64,000 bases of DNA from CAVXFB01 sp963760935 (GTDB lineage: Bacteria > Planctomycetota > Planctomycetia > Pirellulales > Thermoguttaceae). Numbering within the stretch: position 1 is the first letter of the stretch; each line of letters starts with the position of its first letter. A program made the position numbers and the translations under genes. The stretch is from NCBI GenBank assembly GCA_963760935.1, contig CAVXFB010000007.1, positions 248,001-312,000 on the forward strand. The letters are read 5' to 3'. Shown piece by piece: positions 27,672 through 38,807 of the stretch. Below the pieces are notes generated by a model. The model had not been told where the DNA came from, made no database searches, and was given only the letters and a program-made list of their open reading frames with translations.

Positions 27672-28096
27672 CAGTCAATCGAAGCTTTATGGGAACAATG
27701 CAGAAAGTGCTTGGGCAGCAGCCAGTTGTGGCCACCGGACCAGTTCTTGACCGATGAAGAGCAAGGCACAGGCTCCCGATCGATGGTTGCCATACCACGG
27801 TACTAGGCGGATAACGTTTCAAGACTATCAGGCCATTGCCGACCAGCAGCCAGTAAGCCAGGGCCCGGATCGGCAGCAAGTGGTCGAAGCGAACCGGGCA
27901 AATGATTTGCGTGTTCGGCAGCGCCGAGGGACTTCTCGGCGACCTGCCACAGACCCTCAATCGCGCGCGAAGCCGCGCACGTTAGGCCCGCCGCTTCGGT
28001 TGCCACCGACGTGCCGATAGCAGTATACTAAACGGTCCCACCTGAAGAACATGTCTACATGGGCCATGTGCCGCTTTCCCTCGAAGGAGACTCAAA
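27672..28096. other. Noncoding stretch next to the IS982 remnant
   Basis: Several short frames are open on both strands, but none has a recognisable domain or ribosome-binding site. It may contain more decayed mobile DNA. A strong GAAGGAGA Shine-Dalgarno sequence at its right end (about 28083-28090) belongs to the next gene. Confidence 0.4.
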
Positions 28097-29224
28097 ATGT
28101 GTTGCCAGCCCTCTCGAAGACGAAGTTTCATCGCCATCGGCATCTTGTGTGTTGCGACTGGCGCTTTCGCGACGTGTGCGGCGCAAGCCCTTGAAATTGG
28201 CAGCGCCGCACCCGATTTCAAGCTGCCCGGCGTCGATGGCAAACAGCACGCTTTACAGGAGTTTCGCAACGCCGACGTGCTGGTTGTTATTTTCACCTGC
28301 AACCATTGTCCCACCGCACAGGCCTACGAGGATCGCATCAAGCAATTGGCGGCCGACTACAAGAACAAAAACGTGGCGGTCGTGGCCATCTCGCCAAACG
28401 ACCCCCAAGCATTACGGCTCGATGAACTGGGCTACAGCAATTTAAGCGACTCACTGGAGGAGATGAAGATCCGTGCCAAAGAGCGGCACTTCAATTTTCC
28501 ATATCTATATGATGGGGATACTCAGAAGGTGGCAAGAGCCTATGGCCCGCTGGCTACGCCTCACGTGTTCGTTTTCGATCGGGCGCGCAAGCTGCGCTTC
28601 AACGGCCGCATCGACAACTCCGATAAGCCGCAATTGGTAACCACGCACGATACCCGCAACGCGATCGATGCCTTGCTAGCTGGCCGACCGGTGCCGGTAG
28701 AAACAACCAAGGTCTTCGGATGCTCACCCAAGTGGTCCGACAAACGCGACTCGGTAAATAAGTCTCTGGAAGCGTGGGCCAACGAGAAGGTTACGCTGAA
28801 CCTTATCGATGAACAAGGCATCAAAGCCTTGGCAAAGAACGACGGCAAGAAGCTGCGGCTGATCAACGTTTGGGCGACGTGGTGCGGGCCGTGCGTCGAA
28901 GAACTGCCCGAGTTCGTGACGATCAATCGCATGTACCGCAACCGCGATTTTGAGTTAATCACGATCTCAGCCGATTCGCCGGATGAGCAGGACAAGGCGC
29001 GTGAAGTGCTCGAGAAGAAACAGGTGGCCGCAGAGAATTACCTATTCAACGGCGCCGACAAGTACAAACTCATGGAGGCCGTTGATAAGGAGTCGGCCGG
29101 TCCAGTGCCGTACACGATACTGATTGCCCCCGGCGGCAAAGTTCTCTACCGCAAGTCAGGGTCGTGCGATCCGATGGCCATCAAGACAGCGATCGTCGAC
29201 TTCTTGGGGCGGACATACAAATAG
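28097..29224 (+). CDS. Exported tandem redoxin/thioredoxin-fold protein (TlpA-like)
   Basis: 375 aa with an N-terminal signal (FIAIGILCVATGAFATCAAQA). The first thioredoxin-fold module (about 35-185) is AhpC/TSA/redoxin-like with FTCNHCPTAQAY, a CxxC that could be redox active. The second (about 225-375) is TlpA/ResA-like with WATWCGPCVEELP, a classical CxxC, and a cis-proline region GPVPYTIL. It is probably a periplasmic thiol-disulfide oxidoreductase, maybe for cytochrome or thiol quality control. GAAGGAGA lies just upstream of the ATG. The two-module arrangement is common in planctomycetes. Confidence 0.85.
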   Translation: MCCQPSRRRSFIAIGILCVATGAFATCAAQALEIGSAAPDFKLPGVDGKQHALQEFRNADVLVVIFTCNHCPTAQAYEDRIKQLAADYKNKNVAVVAISPNDPQALRLDELGYSNLSDSLEEMKIRAKERHFNFPYLYDGDTQKVARAYGPLATPHVFVFDRARKLRFNGRIDNSDKPQLVTTHDTRNAIDALLAGRPVPVETTKVFGCSPKWSDKRDSVNKSLEAWANEKVTLNLIDEQGIKALAKNDGKKLRLINVWATWCGPCVEELPEFVTINRMYRNRDFELITISADSPDEQDKAREVLEKKQVAAENYLFNGADKYKLMEAVDKESAGPVPYTILIAPGGKVLYRKSGSCDPMAIKTAIVDFLGRTYK

Positions 29225-29302
29225 CGGACGAATCGTAGCAGGCACACCCCGCCGCCGCCCGCTCTTATGGCGCAGCGGAGCGCGCCGACTACGTTCGCAT
29301 TC

Positions 29303-29692
29303 TTAACGATCACTTTCGTGGCTCTCGCCGGCGTATTGCTTCACGTCGGGCGAAAAATCAATGGCGACAAACGGCTCGTTGCCAACCACCCACGCATCGT
29401 GCCCCGGTGGGATCGTGGCGAAGTCGCCCGGGCCAAGCTCCTTCGTCGTGCCATCATCCATCTTGACCGACAGTCGGCCGCTAATGACGTACTGGAGATG
29501 CGAGGCCTGACAACGATCCGTGCCCGCCATCGGCCGAACGTGCTCCGACCACTTCCAGCCGGGCTGTAGCGTTTCGCGTGCAAGCCACGAATCATCGAGG
29601 TTCACCAAATCCAACTTTCCGTGGCCGCACTCGCGGGTAACATCCGGAGAAGCAAAGTTCTTCTTCGCTAACTTTAGCGTTTCGGTAATCAT
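29303..29692 (-). CDS. Small cupin-domain protein
   Basis: About 129 aa, a single cupin barrel: motif 1 around HLQYVISGRLSVKMDDG and motif 2 around LGPGDFATIPPGHDAWVVG. Histidines for a metal site are partly present. Likely a small-molecule binding or isomerase/dioxygenase-like protein; the function is unknown. The start is taken at 29692 (MITETLKLAK); a frame-consistent ATG at 29710 precedes it. It converges with the tandem redoxin gene. Confidence 0.75.
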   Translation of the reverse strand: MITETLKLAKKNFASPDVTRECGHGKLDLVNLDDSWLARETLQPGWKWSEHVRPMAGTDRCQASHLQYVISGRLSVKMDDGTTKELGPGDFATIPPGHDAWVVGNEPFVAIDFSPDVKQYAGESHESDR

Positions 29693-29770
29693 AGCCGCCT
29701 CCTTTCGCATTGGGCGAAGGAATTATATGTCCGACGGCTGGCGGAAATGGCCTGCCTGAGTTCGGTCGCA

Positions 29771-29810
29771 GTGAGTGCAGGCGCAAGCGAATGAGTGCAG
29801 GCGCAAGCGA
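29771..29810. repeat. 20-bp tandem direct repeat
   Basis: GTGAGTGCAGGCGCAAGCGA is followed directly by the same 20-mer with one change. It lies in the divergent intergenic region between the cupin gene and the large secreted protein gene; it could be a regulator site or a slippage product. Confidence 0.6.
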
Positions 29811-29998
29811 ACCAGATGGCAGGCTGCACTCGTGATAACGACCTGCACCAACAGACCATTTTGCATGCCCTGCTAGACGGTGTGACCCGCCGCGTTATAT
29901 TTAGGCACAGGCGTCGCCTATAAGTTTCGACGCCGCATAGATTGGCAGCACGCGGCGGCGCGACTCGATCTACTGGACCCAACACAAGGGGAAAGGCC

Positions 29999-32812
29999 AT
30001 GTCAGCCTATTTTCGGACTATCGTTCTACTTGTTGTGGCGTGTTTGGCGAGTGCCGCAGTTGCACAGGACACTTTTTTCGACATCCCCATCCGGGAACTC
30101 AAACTCACGCAGGGGAGTCTGCCAACGCAGCACAAGACGCCAAACTGGCGACAGCGTGAACGCATTCCTAGCTTACGGCCCTATGCGACGGTGGACGGCC
30201 AGGGTGAAGCCTATCTCGCTGGTCAAGACTGGCCCAGTGATCGGTGGTGGTATACGCCAGACCTGCCCGCGGCTGACACGGGGAGGCTCGTCATCCGCGC
30301 TCCGCAGGGAAAAGACGTCACCGGCCGGCTCGTTGTCCCCAATGCTGATTTGACGGGCATGGTAGCGTTGAGCTTCGAGGTTCCGGCGAGCGCGGCGAAA
30401 GCCAAAGCAAAGACCGCGTTCTTGCGTGGCAGGATGGCGCATTACGAAGCTCTCTCCCGGCGGGATGTCCCAGGCGCCGCCTGGTTTCGCCACCAAGATC
30501 GTGTCGCGCGTGCCGAATTGCATCTTCCGCAGGGAGCACAACAGGCCCCCGTCAATCGCTGGCCCGGCGAACGCAGGGACGATTTGACTCGCACGTACGA
30601 CCTATTCACCGGTGGCCGGGCGATGAGCGAAAACCTGCAACTCGATCGCGAGCTGCCTCGCGCGACCAGACGAGAATCCGGTCAAGATCGATTCGCTTTC
30701 TGGCATCACGATCAACGAGATCGATTGGAAGCCGCTCACCAAAGACGCCGCGCCCAAGCTCGATGCCTTGGCGAAATACATCCCCGCCGACCAGCACGTG
30801 GTCTTCTTCCCGAGCTTCCAGGCTGCGATTGCCGCAGCCGACGAGACGAAACAGCACGATACACCGGTGCTGCGTCTGGCGCAGCCGAGGTCGGAGAATG
30901 CACGGGTGGTCGAGCAATATCAGAAGCAACTCGGCTTGACGATGAGCTCGATCGCCCGGCTGCTGGGGCCGCAGTTCGTCACGAGCGTCGCATTGACCGG
31001 TTCCGATCCCTATTTTCCCATCGGAACTGACGTAGCGGTGCTTTTCGAGTCGCCACAGCCGGCGGCGCTCGAAAATCTATTGTTGGGTCGTATCGCCTTG
31101 GCGGCCGTCGCGGCGAAGAATGCAAAGCCGGTTAGTGGTGAGGTCGCCGGGCTGAAGTATCGGGGGTTCCTCTCGCCAGACCGCAGCATGTCCAGTTACA
31201 TCGCGCAGTTGGACGGCGCAGTCATCGTGACCAACTCCACGTATCAATTGGGTCGGCTTGCCGAAGCTCGCAAGGACACGTCGAAGTCGATCGCGGCATT
31301 GCCGGAGTATATTTTCTTCCGCACCCGCTATCGGCTGGGCGATCGAGAGGAGACCGCGCTGGCGTTGCTCAGCGATGCCACGATCCGCCGATGGTGCGGT
31401 CCACGATGGCGGATTGCCGACTCGCGCCGCACGCGCGCCGAGCGGTTCTGGCCGAATTGCAGGCCTCGCAGCTTGACGCGCTGGTGAAGAAGTCCATAAA
31501 GCCGGGTATCATCCATACCGATTTGCCACTCCTCGATGGCGGAGAGCTGACGCTCACTGATGCAGGCGTCCGGTCGGCAACTTTCGGCACCCTGAACTTC
31601 ATGACTCCCATCGGCGAAGTGCCGCTGGAGGAAGTCACTCAGGCGGAAGCCGACGCCTATCGCGCATGGCGCGACGGATATCAGCGAAACTGGAGTTGGG
31701 GCTTTGATCCGATCGCGCTGCGCATTAGCCTGGGCAAGGAGAAGCTTGGGGCCGACATGTCCGTGATGCCGCTGATCATCAATACTCAGTATCGGGAGTT
31801 CACCTCGCTTTCGCTCGGCGGCAAGTTTGATCCCACCGCGGGCGATCCACATGATGCCCTGGCCCAATTCATCCTGGCCATCAATCGCGATTCACCCCTG
31901 TTCAAGCACGGCGAGAACTTCGCGTCGATGATGGGCCAAACCATTTCCCTAGGCTGGATCGGACGTTGGGCAACCGTTTACGTTGAGGACGATCCTTTCT
32001 GGAAGGACCTTGCGAAAATCAAAGAAGACGAGATCGATCGTTTCATGCAGAAGAACGTTGGCCGCATTCCCATCGCTTTGCGAATCGATGCCTCGAACCC
32101 TCTGCAACTTGCCCTGTTCTTGGCTAGCGGTCGGGCGTTCATCGAGCAATCGTCGCCCGGACTGACCCATTGGGACGCGCTAAAGTATAAAGAACAGCCG
32201 TACGTTCGCATTACGTCGGCGAAGGGATCGGGTGCGGTGCCCAACGAATTGGAGAACCTCGCGATCTACTACACGGCCATCGGTGGAGCGCTGACAGTGA
32301 CGCCGAGCGAGACGATTCTCCAGCGTTCGATCGACCGCTGGCTGGAGCAACAAAAGGCCAAGGTCGAGGGCAAGCCAGCCGAGGCGGCAGGCAAACCGTG
32401 GCTTGGGTCGAACGTGGCCCTTCGCGTCGATCGAAAGATCCTTGAAGTCGTCAACGCCTTCGGTCGCGACCAGTATCAGCGGGCGATGCAGTTGCAGTGC
32501 TGGGCAAACCTGCCGATTCTCAACGAGTGGAAGCGGCTCTACCCTGATCGCGATCCAGTGAAGGTTCACGAAGAGGTGTGGGGAATCGAACTGGTCTGCC
32601 CTGGCGGCGGCCAGTACGTGTGGAACGACAAGTACCGGACGATGCAATCGACCGTGTACGGCCACCCTGGCGAGCCGAAACAAGGTCCTCCGGCTCCGCC
32701 CGTGCTAAGCAGCTTTGCAGCCGGCAGCTTTGGCCTGACGTTCGAGAACCAGGGCCTTCGCGCCCGCGCCGAGTTGTACCGTCAGCCAGCCAAAACGCCG
32801 ACGTCCAAATAG
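29999..32812 (+). CDS. Large exported protein of unknown function, two compensating frameshifts
   Basis: Not recognised beyond a conserved-looking planctomycete secreted protein. It starts MSAYFRTIVLLVVACLASAAVAQ, a signal peptide, with GGGGAAAGG upstream. The coding frame runs to about 30660 (ending DLFTGGRAMSENLQLDREL), then continues in the next frame from PDENPVKIDSLSG (a one-base insertion), then returns to the first frame near 31443 after TIRRWCGPRWRIADSRRTRA (a one-base deletion). It then reads VLAELQASQLDALVKK to the stop at 32812. Total length is about 937 aa. All three sections have coherent protein-like composition and fit together end to end. Probably extracytoplasmic. No catalytic motif was identified. 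Confidence 0.75.
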
Positions 32813-32911
32813 CGGCCGTGTTGCTCGGGCACGCCGGCGAATCGTTGGTTGTGCCAATTGGTCGCGACCGACGGGCCGCGTTGCGATGTCGTTGACGAGC
32901 AGGGCTGCCGA

Positions 32912-34408
32912 TCAGAGCAGCGTGAAATAGTTTTTCGCAGCGGCGTCAATGGCTTCGATGGTGATTTCCAACGGTGCCTCAAGAACATTGCAGTAGGTGC
33001 AGACCTGGTGCAAGATGTCACCGGGTTGGCAATACCGCATTTCTCGCTGGCAGCTTCTATAGTACTTTTCGATCAAGTAGTCGACGGGACCGTCCTGGTG
33101 AGCGATCCCCCATTCGCTGCCGATCTTCTTCAGCAGTGCTCGAAACTCATCCTCCGACGGATTCCCCACATCGATCTTATAGGGGATTCTCCGCAGAAAT
33201 GCCTCGTCGACCAAAGCCTTTGGCTCAAGATTCGTGGAGAAGACCACCAACTGGTCTATCGGAAACTCAAACTTGCGGCCGTTTCTCAGATTGAGTATGT
33301 CGAATCGCTGAGCAAGCGGCACGATCCAACGATTCAGGATGTCCGTAGTGCTCACCCGCTGTCGCCCAAAGTCGTCAATGACCAGCACGCCGCAGTTACT
33401 CTTCAGTTGTATGGGGGCTTCGCTGACGCCCGTGGTTGGGTCAGTGCGAACCTCGAAGCTGTCAAGCGTCAATTCGCCACCCACGACCATCGTGGGGCGG
33501 CGAATCCGTATCCAGCGTTCGTCTACGCCGCTCGCGCCCACGTTGTCTTCGGCTGTCAGAGGCTGCTGAACGTGATTGCTGGGATCGTACAACCGCATAA
33601 TAGACCCGCCAATATTGAGAGCTCGCGGAATCCACACCGTCTCTCCAAAGGCACGAGCCAAGCGGGAAGCGATGAGCGTCTTGCCGTTGCCCGGGGCTCC
33701 ATACAAGAACAGTCCCAAGCCCGAGTTCACCGCCTGGGCAAGTCGAACGACCATTTCTTTTGGCACGGAAAGGTCACTAAGAGCTTGCTGGATTTCACGC
33801 ACTTTGGGGTTTTGTTTGCGAACCGACTGGGCATGCACGCTGGCAACATAGTCTTTCAGGGAAACGGGTATCGAGCCAAAATACGTGCAGTGCTCCCAGT
33901 AACGCCGAGCCCGTTCAATCCCCAATTCCGTAAGCTCGTAAAGGAAGTCCCCGGCCGCAGCCGACTGTTTGAAGACCAGCAGCCTCTCTTCCTTGAGTCG
34001 CTGCAGGAGTCCTCTGATGAGCGACGGGGGGACCCGAATGTGCTTGGCAATCTCGAATCCGATATGGGGGCCGCTATTCAGCAGGAACTTCAAGATTATC
34101 GCCTCGACATCCGTGTCGCGCACACCCAGGTGCGAAAGAGTTGCAGGCGATAACGGCAGAAACTCCCCATTCGACTTGCGAGCCATTTCATTCGAGGACA
34201 ATGGACTTTGGCATTGCCCACATTGTTGCTCTGGCGGTCTAAGCTGTCGGGCCACTTCAACCGATCTGCTCGCCGGAGCTTCCTTCTCCGAACAGAGCCT
34301 CGTGTCGTCCTCCTCGTCGAGCAAGTCGCATCGATCACTGAGAATGTCCAGTATTCGCTTGCGAAACGCTGTGAGCTCCTCGCTATGGGGCAATTCGGCA
34401 ACCGGCAT
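32912..34408 (-). CDS. AAA+ ATPase with N-terminal winged-helix-like region
   Basis: 498 aa. Residues about 75-190 look like helix-turn-helix/winged-helix segments (FEIAKHIRVPPSLIRGLLQRLKEERLL). The AAA+ module begins about 215: Walker A GAPGNGKTL, Walker B VLVIDDFGR, sensor-1-like VVFSTNLEP and an arginine-rich ALVDEAFLRRIPYKID. The C-terminal lid has Cys residues (YYRSCQREMRYCQPGD, QVCTYCN). The role is unknown; such ATPases occur with pilus or secretion functions in related bacteria. ATG 34408 has AGAGG eight bases before it. There is no obvious partner next to it. Confidence 0.75.
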   Translation of the reverse strand: MPVAELPHSEELTAFRKRILDILSDRCDLLDEEDDTRLCSEKEAPASRSVEVARQLRPPEQQCGQCQSPLSSNEMARKSNGEFLPLSPATLSHLGVRDTDVEAIILKFLLNSGPHIGFEIAKHIRVPPSLIRGLLQRLKEERLLVFKQSAAAGDFLYELTELGIERARRYWEHCTYFGSIPVSLKDYVASVHAQSVRKQNPKVREIQQALSDLSVPKEMVVRLAQAVNSGLGLFLYGAPGNGKTLIASRLARAFGETVWIPRALNIGGSIMRLYDPSNHVQQPLTAEDNVGASGVDERWIRIRRPTMVVGGELTLDSFEVRTDPTTGVSEAPIQLKSNCGVLVIDDFGRQRVSTTDILNRWIVPLAQRFDILNLRNGRKFEFPIDQLVVFSTNLEPKALVDEAFLRRIPYKIDVGNPSEDEFRALLKKIGSEWGIAHQDGPVDYLIEKYYRSCQREMRYCQPGDILHQVCTYCNVLEAPLEITIEAIDAAAKNYFTLL

Positions 34409-34732
34409 AGTGCGACCTCTTGCGGCACGCATTTAGTGTGTTCGAGGAATGCTCCCCACTTTAGTAAGAAGGAGATTCCTCCATAAATGTAGGTCACGGC
34501 GCAATGCATGCAATTGGGTTAAGAACGTTCGCGCGCCCCCCCTTTGGCGCACGAAACATATCGCGTGGCAAGTACGGCTCGGCAGCCGACAAACAATGGT
34601 CCCATGCAATGCAAGGCGCCGTGCCCCTGTGGGGGGGCTGGCGTGGCTGGCCACGTATCGCGAAGCCTGGCGGCCGGTTCCGGTCACCACCGTGGTGGTC
34701 GGGAACGGTGCGCCCGGACCTTTTGGATACGA
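34409..34732. other. Intergenic region of about 320 bp
   Basis: Lies between the fused reductase gene's end and the AAA+ gene's start (both on -). It contains a C-rich tract near 34538-34545 and 34622-34640, with no gene or strong signal noticed. Confidence 0.4.
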
Positions 34733-37700
34733 TCAGGCATTCTCTGTCACGCTATCGCACTTGCGCAGCGAGATGGCATCAACCGGACAGATGTTGATGC
34801 AGTTGCCACAACGAATGCATTGATCGGCATCGATCCAAATGTAGGTGGTGGCGTCTGCTTCCGTGGCAGGCACTTCCGTCCACTCCAGCGGCGCGCCGTC
34901 GGCGTCCAGTTCCAGGCGGCTTAGACGCAAGATGCAATTACGCGGCGATACCTTAATGCACCAGTCGCAGTGGATGCACTTGTCCTGATCGATCTCGAAT
35001 TTGTAATTGCACAGGTAACAACGCCAGGCATGGACCTGTGTGGCCTCGGGACCGAAACCCAATTCCACCTCTTCTTGTTGGCCGCGATCCAACAGCGGCA
35101 ACAGCGGCATTTCTGGCGGATCGACCAGATCGTGGTCGCGAAGCCGGCCTGTCGTTTGCTGTTGCTCGATGCGAACGAAGTGCCGCCGTCGGCTGCGCCC
35201 CATCAGCGACCGATCGATCTGTTCGGCCGCCGACTTGCCGTCGCCGATGGCGCTAATCACGTCGGCGTTGCCCGACGAAAAATCGCCCGCCACGAACAGT
35301 GTGGCGACGGTTGTGAGATGGCCACCGGCCAGGCGCACGCCCTCGGGCAAGATCGACACATCTTGCGACTGTCCGATCGAGAAGACCAGCGTGCGGCAGG
35401 GAACCTCAAAGTCGCTCTCAGGTATCGATCGAATCGCCGGTTTGGCCCCTTCGAGTTCCTGTCCGAGTACGTTGCGACGAAACCTGATTGCCTCCAAACG
35501 CCCATTGCGGACCCGAACTGATAGGGGCGTAACGAGCGTCTCGATGGTTACGCCCTCTTGCCGCATTTCGTGCAATTCCTCGGCGTTCGCCGACATTTGT
35601 CCCTCGCCGCGGCGATACATGATGCTGACCGCGTCTGCCGGCCCGAGGAGGCGCCGTGACGTGCGTGCGCAGTCGACCGCCGTAAAGCCGCCGCCGATGA
35701 CCACGACGGGGCCCGCGATCGGCAACGGATTGCCATCGTTAAACTGTTTCATGAAGCGCAGGCCCTCGTAGCCGATGCCCGGCGGCAGTCCCTCCAATTC
35801 GAGCATCCGCGGCTTGTTGGCCCCAGCGGCCAGCAGCACGGCGTCGTACTGCTGGCTCAGTTCAGTAAGTTGCTGCGAGTTGATTTCGCGCCGTAGCTGA
35901 ACGTTGATGCCGCTGTCGATAATGGCCGCGATGTCTTGCTCCAAGACGTCGCGCGGCAACCGAAAAGTTGGGATGCCAATGCGAATTTGGCCGCCGAGGT
36001 ACGCTTCGCGCTCGAGGATGGTCACGTCATGGCCGAAGCGTTTCAGTTCCCGCGCCGCTGCCAAGCCAGCCGGCCCGCCGCCGACGATGGCCACGCGCTT
36101 TCCACTGGGACCGTAGTACGGAGGAAGCGGCGGGCTCGGACCGCCTTTTTCATCGGCGGCCGATCGCTTTAGATGGCAGATGCGGACCGGACCCTTAATG
36201 CTCGTCCACTGGTAGCGGCAGCGCCCCTCGCACGGCCGCGTGCAGATTCGTCCCAGCACGCCCGGCAGCACGTTGTCTTCCTGGTTCACCAGGAACGATT
36301 CATCGGGGCGGCCATGGGCAATGTGCTGAATATATTCGGGCACATTTGTTCTCGCGGGGCATGCCGCCCGACAGGGGACGTCGCGGGAAAGCGTTTTGAA
36401 GTCGAGCGTCGTCTCGCCGCGACCGGTGACGACCGACAGCTCGAGCGGATTAACCGCTTTTTCGTAATGAATACCCAGTGCCTCAATCGCGCGACCGTAT
36501 GGCTCGGGGCCCAGCCGGGCGACATTCTCCGCCAGTGTCTCTGGCTCGGAGTGCCGCTGCATACGCTGCATGTAGGTGTCGAGGATCGTCTTCACCACGG
36601 CAACACAATCATCTCGCTTAAATTCGCCCACTGGCTCGCCAAAGTGTTCCTGCGTGCCTCCGACGGTAATCAAATAGCCCTCGGTCGAGCCAACTTTCTC
36701 GCGAATCCGCAGCCCGCGCATCCCAATGTCGGCAATACGATATGGCGAGCAGGAATTAGGGCAACCCGTAATGTTCACCAATACCTTGTCGCGAATCGGC
36801 GCAGTATTTTGGATCGCGCACCACATCGGCCAGCATGTCGAACATTGTGTGCGTCGAGGAAACCGCCAAGGGGCAATAGGTCGTGCCAACGCAACTCACC
36901 ACGTCGCTCAGACCGTGGAATCCGTCGATCTCCAATCCAAGCGACGCGATTTCCTCACGCAATTTCGGCAGTCGCTTCGGGTCGACACCATGCAGCTCCA
37001 GATTTTGCCGGTTCGTGCTGTATACAAATTTATCGCCATAGACTTCCGACAACTCCGCGATCTTGGCCAGATGGTCTGAACTCACCTCTCCCTTCGGGAT
37101 CTTGATTCTCTGGATCGCCAGACCGTCACTGCCTCGCGGGTCGTGACAACATTGAACGCGGTCGGGAACAAGCGGGTGGGAGTACTCAATAGGCTGCTCT
37201 TCAAATCCGCGGCGATCGACTCCCTCCTTATCGAGATATTCATTGACCAACTCTCGGCAACGATCGATCCCTAGCCGATGCACGACAAACTTCAACCGCG
37301 CATACATGCGCACGTAGCGGTCGCCATGGTCGCGAAACAACAGGCCCACCGCCCGACACACGTCGACAATTCGGTCGGGCGGCACAAAAGAGTAGACTTG
37401 TTGGGCGACGAACCCTTTCCAGCCCATGCCCCCGCCGATGACAACCCGGAACCCAATTTCCTCGCTGCCGTCAGCGCACTGCCGGGCGACAGCCACTATG
37501 CCGACACAATTGATATGCGGCTGCCCACAATCGCCGCCGCAGCCGGAGTAGTTGATTTTGAACTTGCGCGGCAGATTATCGAGATCGCGGGAGGCGGCCA
37601 TACGGGCAGCGGTGGCTTTGGCATAGGGCAGGACATCAATGAGCCGGTGTGGGCAAATCTCTGCCCAAGGACAGGCAGCCACGTTCCGCGTCACGTCGCC

Positions 37701-38069
37701 GCAGCCATGGAACGTGCTGAGGGCCGCCTCCTTGATGTCGCGAAGCATCGGCGCTAAGCTGCTGAGCGTCAGACAATGAAGCTGGGCGCTCTGGCGGGTT
37801 GTAAAGGAAATCCGCTGAGGGCAGTATTTGGCCGAGATGCGGGCCAGTGCCCGGGCCTGCACCGAGGTAAGTTGTCCGCCGGGAATGACCACCCGGGCCA
37901 TGTGATTCCCAGGTTGCCGCGAATGGTAGACGCCATACCACTTGGCAATGGATATCTCTTCTCGCGACATCGAACCCTTGCGAGCAATCTCGTCAAAATC
38001 CAGCACGAGCCCCGCTGACTTGATAGCCTCGTCGTCGCTGCGACGTTGCATCGAGACGTCTCGCTGCAT
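34733..38069 (-). CDS. Siroheme nitrite/sulfite reductase fused to GltD-like flavoprotein and ferredoxin domain, one frameshift at 36800-36806
   Basis: Read through one indel, this is about 1111 aa. Residues 1-540 are a siroheme/[4Fe-4S] reductase (NirA/SirA family): first half-domain GNHMARVVIPGGQ, then the siroheme cluster ligands CVGTTYC (CX5C) and, after the frameshift, TGCPNSC (CX3C). Residues about 590-1000 form a GltD-like module: VPCRAACPARTNVP and GRICTRPCEGRC (N-terminal clusters), FAD loop GGGPAGLAAA, NAD(P)H loop VIGGGFTAVDCAR. The C-terminus has ferredoxin-type CIHCDWC and CIRCGNCINICP. Such a chain could pass electrons from NAD(P)H through FAD and clusters to siroheme for assimilatory reduction. 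Nitrite or sulfite cannot be told apart with certainty. The extra base separates the two halves of one cluster site, so neither fragment alone could work. Confidence 0.85.
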
Positions 38070-38291
38070 GGCGTGCTCCCTCTAAAGTGGATGATTTCGT
38101 TGGTCTTTAAGCGGTTTGCGGAGGCAATTGTACCGCGATTGGCCCTCCCGAACAATCGCGTAGCGACCGTCGGGTGCAGTAAGGACGCACCTTGCGCTTC
38201 CGCGGTGCCGGGGTTTATACTATCAAGGGGGTGTGATTATGGGCCTTGGGATTCGGCCGCGTGGAAAGTTACGTGATGGCGGAAGCCAGGG

Positions 38292-38765
38292 ATGGCGACA
38301 ATGCAACAATTTCAGGAGCATTTGCGGCGGGCGGTTCGCGAGGCGGTGTAGAAATGTCTGTCGGAAGGAGGCCTGCCGGAGGGCACGGAGGAGGAGGCGG
38401 GATTCACCACGATCGAGGCCCTCGCGCTAGCGGCGGGCGATACGGTCAGCCTGGAATTCTTCGAGCAGCAGTTGGCGGAAAGCGGCCTGGGGCCGCCGCA
38501 CTGTCCGCACTGTGGCTTTGAGAAAAAGCGAATCGAGCAGTGGGAGCACACCGTGCAAACACGACGCGGCTTGGAAGTGCCGCTGAACGAATATGAGTGC
38601 CACTGCCCCGGTTGTCGTCGGGCTTTTTCCCCGCGGACGAAGGCTCTCGGTCTGGACGTGGACTATGACTACAGGCCCACCATTTTGGCAGCCCGGTCGG
38701 AAGGCCGCGAGCGGCAATGCCTTGTGTCGTCGCTGAGTGGCAAACCCGTGAATAACAGATCATGA
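38292..38765 (+). pseudogene. ISKra4-type transposase, N-terminal remnant with in-frame TAG
   Basis: From the ATG 38292 the frame encodes MATMQQFQEHLRRAVREAV, a TAG stop (38349-38351), then continues KCLSEGGLPEGTEEEAG...FFEQQLAESGLG. Two zinc-type Cys pairs follow (CPHCGFEKK and ECHCPGCRRAF), typical of the N-terminal part of ISKra4 transposases. It ends at 38765 in sequence unlike the family; the catalytic part is missing. A second, more deleted copy is at 48090-48325. Confidence 0.7.
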
Positions 38766-38807
38766 TGGCTGGATGAGCTGGCCGGCATCCCAATTTCGAA
38801 CGAGCGC

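Noticed and set aside
27568..27960. 130-codon - strand frame beside the IS982 remnant
   Set aside because: Partly overlaps the IS982 remnant in another frame; the LPIRALAYWLLVGNG segment was suggestive but too short to assign.
32849..34153. 434-codon + strand open frame
   Set aside because: Antisense to the AAA+ ATPase, which has clear Walker motifs.
38349..38351. Amber read-through (recoded TAG) in the ISKra4-like frame
   Set aside because: The reading frame also lacks the catalytic part, and the second copy has CAG there; decay is simpler.
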